A stretch of DNA of 26,118 bases from a virus, in the IMG/VR virus record IMGVR_UViG_3300025896_000173, positions 1-26,118 of that record. One strand, written 5' to 3'. Below the pieces are notes generated by a model. The model searched no databases, was not told where the DNA came from, and saw nothing but the letters and a program-made list of their open reading frames with translations. Within the stretch, counting starts at the first letter, position 1. Each line of letters begins with the position of its first letter. A program made the position numbers and the translations under genes. This document shows positions 6,141-11,762 of the stretch, piece after piece.

Positions 6141-6428
6141 TTATAGCGGTTTATTTGATAAAATTAAATATAAATCTTCAAGTTGTTTTTGTGTTTGAAT
6201 GTGAAATAATTTAATAGATGTACAATCAAAATCATATTTTTTTTGTTCGCAACTATCTAATCGAACTATAACTTCACCATCTTCAATGCTAATAAATATT
6301 TCTAATTCCTTAGTTATTTTTTCATCCCAAAAACCAGTATAAGTATAGCTTAATATTTTTTTTAAATATTCGCAATGTGATTCGATAGTAAACCCTTTAC
6401 TAATTAAATAATCTTTAGTAATTTCCAT
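6141..6428 (-). CDS. Unknown small early protein
   Basis: A 95-aa acidic protein, alpha/beta in look: ITKDYLISKGF, YLKKILSYTYTGFWDEKIT, LEIFISIEDGEVIVRLDS and a C-terminal helix TQKQLEDLYLILSNKPL. I do not know a family name; proteins of similar size and pattern are common in Bacteroidota phages. Gaps of one base on either side place it firmly in the operon. Confidence 0.55.
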   Translation of the reverse strand: MEITKDYLISKGFTIESHCEYLKKILSYTYTGFWDEKITKELEIFISIEDGEVIVRLDSCEQKKYDFDCTSIKLFHIQTQKQLEDLYLILSNKPL

Positions 6429-6429
6429 T

Positions 6430-6657
6430 TTAGTTTAAGTTTAAAGTTTGATATGAATTGATTTGATTTAATTTGATTGTGAGTTCTTTTAGCAGCCTAT
6501 TAGCTTGGTAAACCTTGCAGAATGTGTTATCATCTATTGCAATATTTCGCAGCCTTTGAACACGCTCGTAACGTGCAAGGATAGTGTTTGATTTTGATTT
6601 GTTCTGCATGGTCGTAATTTGTTCGCCATACATCATTCGTCTTAGTAGTTTTTCCAT
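6430..6657 (-). CDS. Unknown small basic early protein
   Basis: A 75-aa basic protein (MEKLLRRMMYGEQI, ARYERVQRLRNIA, a helical ANRLLKELTIKLNQI end). It is probably all-helical and could bind nucleic acid because of its Arg content, but no motif is recognised. It is packed between neighbours with gaps of 4 bases and 1 base. Confidence 0.55.
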   Translation of the reverse strand: MEKLLRRMMYGEQITTMQNKSKSNTILARYERVQRLRNIAIDDNTFCKVYQANRLLKELTIKLNQINSYQTLNLN

Positions 6658-6661
6658 TTTG

Positions 6662-6844
6662 TTATCTGATTTGTAAAGCTGTGATAAATCTTGTTATTGA
6701 AAATTTTTTGTTGAAGTAGATGACCCAAAAGTCAGGCGGTGTAAATCCAAATGTTGGGTCTCCCCATCTGCAATGGTCAATCAATTCAGGCATAATCTTT
6801 TCGATGTATTCCTTTTCTTCTTTGGTGGCTAATGCTCTTTCCAT
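6662..6844 (-). CDS. Unknown small early protein
   Basis: A 60-aa ORF with a charged N-terminal helix (MERALATKEEKEYIEKIMPEL) and an aromatic second half (GFTPPDFWVIYFNKKFSI). The DPTFGFTPPDFWVI stretch is distinctive but I cannot tie it to a family. It lies in the early operon 3 bases after the HTH gene. Soluble; function unknown. Confidence 0.55.
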   Translation of the reverse strand: MERALATKEEKEYIEKIMPELIDHCRWGDPTFGFTPPDFWVIYFNKKFSITRFITALQIR

Positions 6845-6847
6845 AAT

Positions 6848-7081
6848 TTAATGTTCGATTAATTGGTTAATTTTGATTTCTTTGGTTAATGGTTCGGTGT
6901 AGTTAGCGTGTTTCTTAAAGTAGCTGAGGAATGAATCTGTTGTCAATTTAGGGCTGTTAGATGTTGCCCACCTTTGAATGGTTCGCTCATTGCAGCCTAA
7001 ATCTATACTTAGCTTAATTCGTAAGTTGTAGTCTGTGGCTAATTGGTCTCTGTTCTTCTTTGTCATTTCTGTTCTTGTCAT
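6848..7081 (-). CDS. Small HTH DNA-binding protein
   Basis: A 77-aa protein with a probable helix-turn-helix: residues about 17-47 (TDYNLRIKLSIDLGCNERTI ... RW) match the pattern of an HTH recognition segment (LSIDLGCNERTIQRW), with a C-terminal helical tail. It could be the regulator of the dyad upstream of the early operon, or of the late genes. Length suits a small Cro-like protein. It is part of a tight operon (2-3 base gaps on each side). No ligand-binding domain is visible. Confidence 0.65.
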   Translation of the reverse strand: MTRTEMTKKNRDQLATDYNLRIKLSIDLGCNERTIQRWATSNSPKLTTDSFLSYFKKHANYTEPLTKEIKINQLIEH

Positions 7082-7083
7082 TA

Positions 7084-7323
7084 TTATATGTATTTTTCTA
7101 AGTATTCAAATGTATAGGTAGCAGAATTATCTCCCTCTCGCACAACTAATAGCATATCTTTTTTATTGAATTTAACTATTTCGCCACCATTACGAGACCA
7201 AGAATCGTTTAATCTTTGCAATTCAGTTCTTAGTGCTGTTTTAGTTGTAAATGCTTCATAAATTCTACATTGAGATGAGAAGCCTTCTTTTGATTTTAAA
7301 ATTTGATGTTTAGCTGTTGTCAT
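7084..7323 (-). CDS. Unknown small early protein
   Basis: A 79-aa protein from the ATG at 7323 (open further upstream to 7365, which would overlap the previous gene). It contains SSQCRIYEAFTTKTALRTEL, RNGGEIVKFNKKDMLLVV and YTFEYLEKYI, a mixed alpha/beta pattern without membrane segments. I do not recognise the family. It sits in the early operon two bases before the HTH gene. Start choice is uncertain. Confidence 0.6.
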   Translation of the reverse strand: MTTAKHQILKSKEGFSSQCRIYEAFTTKTALRTELQRLNDSWSRNGGEIVKFNKKDMLLVVREGDNSATYTFEYLEKYI

Positions 7324-7349
7324 TTTGTTTTGATTTAATTGGTTGTTAA

Positions 7350-7565
7350 TTATTGATTTCCCCATTTTCTGTTACCATATTCTTTTCCTGTAAATCCATA
7401 CTGATAAGTACCTGATCTTTCTTGCATTGCTGCAATTTTGTCTACCATGCTTTCTTTTTTGTTTGAAGATTTTTTCTCTCTTCTAATACAATCAAATGAT
7501 TCTGACATTGTAAAACCTACTTCCATGTACTTTGCAATTCTGTTTCTAATTTCTTGTGTGTTCAT
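7350..7565 (-). CDS. Unknown small protein, first early gene
   Basis: A 71-aa protein from the ATG at 7565; the frame is open to a TTG at 7592 but the ATG is a more ordinary start. It begins MNTQEIRNRIAKYMEVGFTM, continues with a basic stretch (RREKKSSNKKE) and ends with a glycine/aromatic-rich tail (YQYGFTGKEYGNRKWGNQ). It is soluble and basic. I do not recognise a family. It is the first gene after the operator-like dyad, a place often used for takeover or regulatory proteins; that is only context. Confidence 0.6.
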   Translation of the reverse strand: MNTQEIRNRIAKYMEVGFTMSESFDCIRREKKSSNKKESMVDKIAAMQERSGTYQYGFTGKEYGNRKWGNQ

Positions 7566-7594
7566 AATTTTGTTTCGTTTATCTGAGTTCAAAA

Positions 7595-7612
7595 GTCGTA
7601 TGTTTATACGAC
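7595..7612. promoter_or_regulatory. Perfect 18-bp operator-like dyad
   Basis: GTCGTAT, a 4-base spacer (GTTT) and ATACGAC form a perfect inverted repeat 30 bases upstream of the first early gene. This looks like a repressor operator, or a hairpin in the 5' leader. The nearest candidate binder is the HTH protein encoded at 6848-7081. A -7 box is only poorly matched here (ATGTTTTG just upstream). Confidence 0.5.
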
Positions 7613-7683
7613 ATTACAAAACATTTATTAAAAATAAATCATAACTTACTATAAATCAAGCTAATATTTTTTAGACTAAACGT

Positions 7684-7715
7684 AAAAAAAGCCCCAAAAT
7701 GTAACTTTTGAGGCT
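7684..7715 (-). terminator. Intrinsic terminator after spanin gene
   Basis: On the minus strand AGCCTCAAAA and TTTTGGGGCT form a 10-bp stem (one G-U pair) with loop GTTACA, followed by T7. It ends the late transcription unit before the early operon. The stem base and tail (GGGGCTTTTTTT) are the same as in the terminator at 8189-8215. Confidence 0.9.
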
Positions 7716-7739
7716 GTTCATCTGTTCGGAAATCCCGAA

Positions 7740-8174
7740 CTAATCACTCTTTTTATGCGGTATAATGAGGTAGAACCCTAAAAACATTGCTAAAAATCCA
7801 ATCACCGCAAACCAATCCCTCGCTTTTATGTACAAACTTTCCCACCATTCTAATTTTTTAACCTTTGTTGGAACTTGCACCTGTACTAATTTAGTCTTAT
7901 ATATAGTATCTGATTTGCATTCGCCTTGTATAAATATCTTTTCGCCTACTTTTTTATATCTTATCTCTAAGCGGTCTTTGATGATTGTGAAACTATCAAT
8001 ACTTGAATTGAAGAATGTATCTACTTTGATTGACTTTATAATAATTGTATCGTGAACTAATACAGAATAAGGAATGCTATCTGTTATGCAGAATTTCTCT
8101 AAGGCTCGTTTCTTTGTGTATAGGCAGCCACTAAATAGAATAGTGAAGCAAAGTATTGATATAATATTTTTCAT
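7740..8174 (-). CDS. Putative unimolecular spanin (u-spanin)
   Basis: A 144-aa protein with both ends membrane-anchored, the hallmark of one-protein spanins such as T1 gp11. The N-terminus is a lipoprotein signal: basic KN, hydrophobic core and lipobox LFSG-C17 (Phe at -3 is frequent in Bacteroidota lipoproteins). Residues 18-120 would span the periplasm, with beta-like repeats such as VHDTIIIKSIKVDTF. A single C-terminal transmembrane helix lies at about 121-139, followed by a basic tail (HKKSD). It should link the outer and inner membranes and fuse them at lysis. Its gene is flanked by two terminators, so its transcription needs explaining. The nearest alternative, a separate i-spanin/o-spanin pair, is not seen. 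Confidence 0.8.
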   Translation of the reverse strand: MKNIISILCFTILFSGCLYTKKRALEKFCITDSIPYSVLVHDTIIIKSIKVDTFFNSSIDSFTIIKDRLEIRYKKVGEKIFIQGECKSDTIYKTKLVQVQVPTKVKKLEWWESLYIKARDWFAVIGFLAMFLGFYLIIPHKKSD

Positions 8175-8188
8175 GCTTCAAATGTAAT

Positions 8189-8215
8189 AAAAAAAGCCCC
8201 GATTTACTCGAGGCT
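8189..8215 (-). terminator. Intrinsic terminator after metallophosphoesterase
   Basis: On the minus strand AGCCTCGA, a 5-base loop and TCGGGGCT form an 8-bp stem (one G-U pair), followed by T7. This is a standard rho-independent terminator placed between the metallophosphoesterase stop (8282) and the spanin start (8174). Confidence 0.85.
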
Positions 8216-8281
8216 CTTAACCAAATTAATGAAACGAAATCTACAAAAAACTACTCCTGCAAATATACTAAACTTTTAAAC

Positions 8282-9277
8282 CTAAAAAATTTTTCCTTCT
8301 ATTATTGATTTTTGATAAAATTTATAATCTCCATTTTGACTAAGTTCTAAATACCCAAATCCATGTGTCCACATATTAACGGGGAGATAGGTCGGAAATA
8401 AATCACAAAGGCAGCCGATTGAATAGCAAGAATAAGGGTGTTCATCTAAGTTCTTCCCCATGTCTTTTGTTTCCCTATGAAAGTGTGATGTAACTGCGCT
8501 TTTATTTAACTTTAATCTCAATGACCTTGCAGGATTTACACCGCCACTTGTTAATCCAGTTTCGTGACCATGAAATATTGCCAACTTACCTGCATAGATA
8601 TATTGAGTTGAATCTACTTTGATAATGTTTAAGTCTTGAAGTTTTAAAAGTTCATGCAGTTTTATAAATTCAATGTCATATACCTCAGGTGCTTTCTGCA
8701 TGATATACTTATCGTATCTTATACAATGATTGCCATAACTCCACACTATTAACGATTTTGGAAACATAGCCCTTAAACCTTTTAAGAATACTCTGGTGCA
8801 ATCAATCTCATATTTGACTGACCTCTTTCTCATATCCTTTTCATGTCTCGATATGGTCGCAAAATCAATTAAATCACCATTGATGATAATAGTATCTACT
8901 TGTTGTTCTAATCCATATTCTAATGCTGCGAATAGTGCATCATCATTGTGGTAAGGGATGTGCAAATCACTTATAATTAATATCTTTTTACTTGCTTTTG
9001 GTAGTGTGTACGGTTGTATTCTTTCGCTTTCGCCTTTTGGCAGTTCTTTTTTTAGTGTTTCAAATTGTTTGCGAAATTCAACGTGAGTTTCTTGTTTACT
9101 TTTAACACCATAAACCCCTTTTAAAGTTCTTATATGACTTCTTACTTGCTCGAGGTCTTTGTAAACACTTTTATTTTCAGCATAAATCTTTTTTGCTAAG
9201 GTTAAATTCGCAGTATTTGGGAATTTTAACAAATACTCTTTTGCAATATCTGATTTAATAGTTGGTTGACCTGCCAT
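8282..9277 (-). CDS. Metallophosphoesterase with HTH-like N-terminus
   Basis: A 331-aa calcineurin-like metallophosphoesterase. Metal-binding motifs are in order: D104-L-H106 (ISDLHIPYH), GD at 134-135 (INGDLIDF), GNH at 182-184, H236/H238 (FHGHE) and H265/H267 (SHFHRE). Residues about 8-60 look like a small helical, possibly helix-turn-helix domain (PNTANLTLAKKIYAENK ... VRSHIRTLKG) and 65-90 form a linker. The substrate cannot be told; nuclease, phosphodiesterase or protein phosphatase are all possible. It lies directly after the lysozyme, abutting it. The terminator at 8189-8215 follows it. Confidence 0.85.
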   Translation of the reverse strand: MAGQPTIKSDIAKEYLLKFPNTANLTLAKKIYAENKSVYKDLEQVRSHIRTLKGVYGVKSKQETHVEFRKQFETLKKELPKGESERIQPYTLPKASKKILIISDLHIPYHNDDALFAALEYGLEQQVDTIIINGDLIDFATISRHEKDMRKRSVKYEIDCTRVFLKGLRAMFPKSLIVWSYGNHCIRYDKYIMQKAPEVYDIEFIKLHELLKLQDLNIIKVDSTQYIYAGKLAIFHGHETGLTSGGVNPARSLRLKLNKSAVTSHFHRETKDMGKNLDEHPYSCYSIGCLCDLFPTYLPVNMWTHGFGYLELSQNGDYKFYQKSIIEGKIF

Positions 9278-9706
9278 TTATAAGTGGAATAATTGTGCCT
9301 CTGCTTTTCTGCGATTTACTAAGCCTTGTAATACCTTACCGCCTCCAGTTGTATAGTGTGTTTCCCACCATTGTTTTAAGTCCTTAGACTTACTATTAAC
9401 TAACTTAAATAAGGTTTCAGACTTTCCGCAATTCCACGCAAATGAAACTAAGGCATCAAATTGATATTGGGTTAAATCTATCTTAATATTCTTGTTTACT
9501 ATTGCTTCGAATTGTGGCAATAAATCCATCAATAATTCTTCCGCTTGTTGTTGTGTTATCTTATCACCTAACTTGATTTTAGAACCATCTTTGTAAAAGG
9601 TATTTCCGTAACCTATCGTTACTTTATTTGCAGGACAAGTATAAGCAGTTAGTTTGCAGCCTTCAAATTTCTTTATTAATCCAAGTCCTTTAAGTCCTAT
9701 CTTCAT
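9278..9706 (-). CDS. Endolysin, GH24 lysozyme (E-C-T type)
   Basis: A 142-aa muramidase that cleaves the glycan strands of peptidoglycan. The T4-lysozyme-like triad is spaced correctly: E15 in FEGCKLTAY, C24 at the Asp position (YTCPANK) and T30 in VTIGYG. Glu-Cys-Thr is a known variant, reported for phage P1 Lyz. The core also has QYQFDALVSFAWNCG (about 81-95), a helix typical of the family, and ends NRRKAEAQLF. There is no N-terminal signal or SAR sequence, so export should depend on a holin. It overlaps the upstream holin candidate by 17 bases and abuts the metallophosphoesterase gene. Confidence 0.93.
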   Translation of the reverse strand: MKIGLKGLGLIKKFEGCKLTAYTCPANKVTIGYGNTFYKDGSKIKLGDKITQQQAEELLMDLLPQFEAIVNKNIKIDLTQYQFDALVSFAWNCGKSETLFKLVNSKSKDLKQWWETHYTTGGGKVLQGLVNRRKAEAQLFHL

Positions 9707-9893
9707 TGCTAAATAAATTAGTTAGTTCATCTATAACTGCACCTCCGACTAATATCCAAAAAGCTATCTTTTCGTTGCCATTCACATAAGCAGAAACCGA
9801 GATGGTCGCTAATATTGATTTAATTGCTAATAGCCATCTTTTGACATTCTTCGGTGTTGGCTCAAAGTAGTTTTTAAGTGATATTTTTGTCAT
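9690..9893 (-). CDS. Small membrane protein, possible holin
   Basis: A 67-aa protein with likely membrane segments near 20-36 (WLLAIKSILATISVSAY) and 42-60 (KIAFWILVGGAVIDELTNLF). The basic N-terminus (KNVKRW) and acidic C-terminus (SNEDRT) suit a small two-pass class II-like holin. It overlaps the membrane-protein gene before it by four bases and the lysozyme gene after it by 17 bases, so the three are surely one lysis cassette. Because the lysozyme has no signal peptide, a holin is needed, and this protein and its partner are the only nearby candidates. Confidence 0.6.
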   Translation of the reverse strand: MTKISLKNYFEPTPKNVKRWLLAIKSILATISVSAYVNGNEKIAFWILVGGAVIDELTNLFSNEDRT

Positions 9894-10084
9894 TTTTTTA
9901 ATCCCTTTTCAAAATCATCAATAGATTTATCGGTTATCATTTTTATAATCCAACTGAAAAAACGATAAAGCCAATAAATAATCGTACATATTGAAGCTAT
10001 GGAAGCGAATAAAAAATTATGTTTCTCAAGCAAGGCTAAGAAGCCAAGTAATGAAACGAATATGTCTAAAAATCTATGAGGCAT
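9890..10084 (-). CDS. Small membrane protein, possible holin
   Basis: A 64-aa protein with two hydrophobic stretches, about 7-19 (DIFVSLLGFLALL) and 25-44 (FLFASIASICTIIYWLYRFF), followed by a charged C-terminal tail (ITDKSIDDFEKGLKK). It lies just ahead of another small membrane protein and the lysozyme, where holins or antiholins are usually found. It overlaps the next gene by four bases. Holin is the most likely role but not proven; it could equally be the antiholin of the pair. Confidence 0.55.
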   Translation of the reverse strand: MPHRFLDIFVSLLGFLALLEKHNFLFASIASICTIIYWLYRFFSWIIKMITDKSIDDFEKGLKK

Positions 10085-10098
10085 ATATGTAATGAGGT

Positions 10099-10329
10099 TT
10101 ATATTTTTGGTTGTGGAATGTCTATTGAATCGTAATCAACTAATTTACTTTCATCAACTAAACTTAAAACTTCTTGATTGGCAATAAAAAAGTAATCTCC
10201 TTTTGTATTAATTAATGGCGTACAATAACTATCATTCCCATTGCCATCAGGTAATCCTAATAAATCATTTGCTTGTTTTAGCAATGTTTCAAACCCTTTT
10301 TTAGTTGTTTTTAGATATTTAGAAGGCAT
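10099..10329 (-). CDS. Small unknown protein after fibre gene
   Basis: A 76-aa ORF overlapping the fibre gene's end by 11 bases. It starts MPSKYLKTTKKGFETLLKQA and later has GDYFFIANQEVLSLVDESK and an IPQPKI end. There is no signal peptide or membrane helix. I do not recognise a family. Its place between a fibre gene and the lysis genes allows a fibre accessory role or a spillover gene of unknown function. The overlap and clean ATG support it being translated. Confidence 0.55.
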   Translation of the reverse strand: MPSKYLKTTKKGFETLLKQANDLLGLPDGNGNDSYCTPLINTKGDYFFIANQEVLSLVDESKLVDYDSIDIPQPKI

Positions 10330-11761
10330 TGTTATTCATTGTTTTTAATAAGTTATAAATAGCAGTTCTAATAGTTGAATCCGTTGTCATATTTAACATA
10401 AAGAATGATGTTAAACTTGTGTTACTTGGATTGCCACCATCGGGTCTTGACAACATACTTACCCCAGTTGTTGTACTTGGTGTTATTGTTCCACTTGTTA
10501 CCGCAGTTCCATTATTATATTGAATAGATTGAGTACTTGCACCAACAAATGCAGTGATTAACTTTATGGTATTGATACTACCCGTCGCTACATCTGTAGC
10601 TACTGCACCTGTATTCAAGTATATCCTTGCGACTTCACCAGTTGATTTAACAATTCCATTTCTGATAGGTGTTACACCATCATCAATCACATAACTAAAT
10701 CCACTACTATAAGCGTTGAAACCTAAAAATAATGTTCTATTAGATATTGCACTAAATGTTGAACTTAACAATACTGGTACTGATGTTGTTCCAAGTGATT
10801 GCACTATCGTTCTATTAACTAAAACACCTTTATATCCTGTTGTTGTTGTTCCTGTATTAATTGTCCACGTTGCACCGCCACCTGTCCATGATGTTTGACT
10901 TGAACTTGCTAAATAATTTGAAGCATCAAAAGTAATTGTGCTTGAAGTTGTTGAATTATTTAAAATTACTGAATAAATCTTACAAACATTTGCCGTGCTA
11001 TTTGCACTTCCTCCTATGGTTAATGTTCCTGTTGTTCCAAATGTAGGTAGTGTTATTCCACTATCTAAAGTAGTATAGGTAATTCCATCTGCACTCCAAG
11101 CATAAGTAATATTAGCAGTTGTAATTGTTACTCTTACAAAATGTGGGTTTGTTGCACTTGGGGTATAAGATGTACTTGCTGCTGCTGCGGTTGTAGCATT
11201 TATTCTTATCTTTTTTGCAGTTCCATTATTTTGAATCTGCAATCCAAATAAAGTATTTTGAACTACAATATTATCCCAACTTGCTGTCGTTTGATTGTTA
11301 GTCAATATTTTAGCAGTAATTATTAAAGTATCTGTTGCTGCTGTGTATGTTAAAGCAGTTCCACTTGTAACTGAATTACTTGCCACACATGGGTTGAAAT
11401 AATAATTTCCATCTGTACTATTCCACGCTAATAACAATGGTTGATTTGCTACTGTATTTTGAACAACATCAAACCCACTACCACCTATTGCATATAGCTT
11501 TTGGGTTGCTTGTCCTAATGTAACCCCACTTCCTGTTCCTAACTTATAACCTAAGTATTCAGGGTCATAACAAGTTGCAGATGCTGTTAAGTAGCCACTA
11601 CCTATCGCTAATTGTAATTGATTAAAAACAAAATTAACTCCTGTTAATCCTTGTGGCACAACTCCTCCGTCAGCAATTACTCTGTCGTAAAACGCTTGTG
11701 CTTGTGGGTCTATGCCACCATATCTTGTTGCGTCAACTGCTATTTTAATTCCTATACTCAT
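10319..11761 (-). CDS. Putative receptor-binding tail protein
   Basis: A 480-aa Thr/Ser/Asn-rich protein after the tail-tip gene. The N-terminal part (about 1-100) contains DPQAQAFYDRVIADGG and a region like LGYKLGTGSGVTLGQATQKL, a pattern I associate with attachment domains of Bacteroidota phage fibres. The rest is beta-rich with two concanavalin/LamG-like passages: one near 140-265 (TLIITAKILT, LFGLQIQNNG, VRVTITTANITYAWSADG) and one near 310-470 (NRTLFLGFNAYSSGFSY, NTIKLITAFVG). This suggests sugar-binding receptor recognition, which is an inference. It overlaps the following small gene by 11 bases. Confidence 0.7.
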   Translation of the reverse strand: MSIGIKIAVDATRYGGIDPQAQAFYDRVIADGGVVPQGLTGVNFVFNQLQLAIGSGYLTASATCYDPEYLGYKLGTGSGVTLGQATQKLYAIGGSGFDVVQNTVANQPLLLAWNSTDGNYYFNPCVASNSVTSGTALTYTAATDTLIITAKILTNNQTTASWDNIVVQNTLFGLQIQNNGTAKKIRINATTAAAASTSYTPSATNPHFVRVTITTANITYAWSADGITYTTLDSGITLPTFGTTGTLTIGGSANSTANVCKIYSVILNNSTTSSTITFDASNYLASSSQTSWTGGGATWTINTGTTTTGYKGVLVNRTIVQSLGTTSVPVLLSSTFSAISNRTLFLGFNAYSSGFSYVIDDGVTPIRNGIVKSTGEVARIYLNTGAVATDVATGSINTIKLITAFVGASTQSIQYNNGTAVTSGTITPSTTTGVSMLSRPDGGNPSNTSLTSFFMLNMTTDSTIRTAIYNLLKTMNNNAF

Positions 11762-11762
11762 T

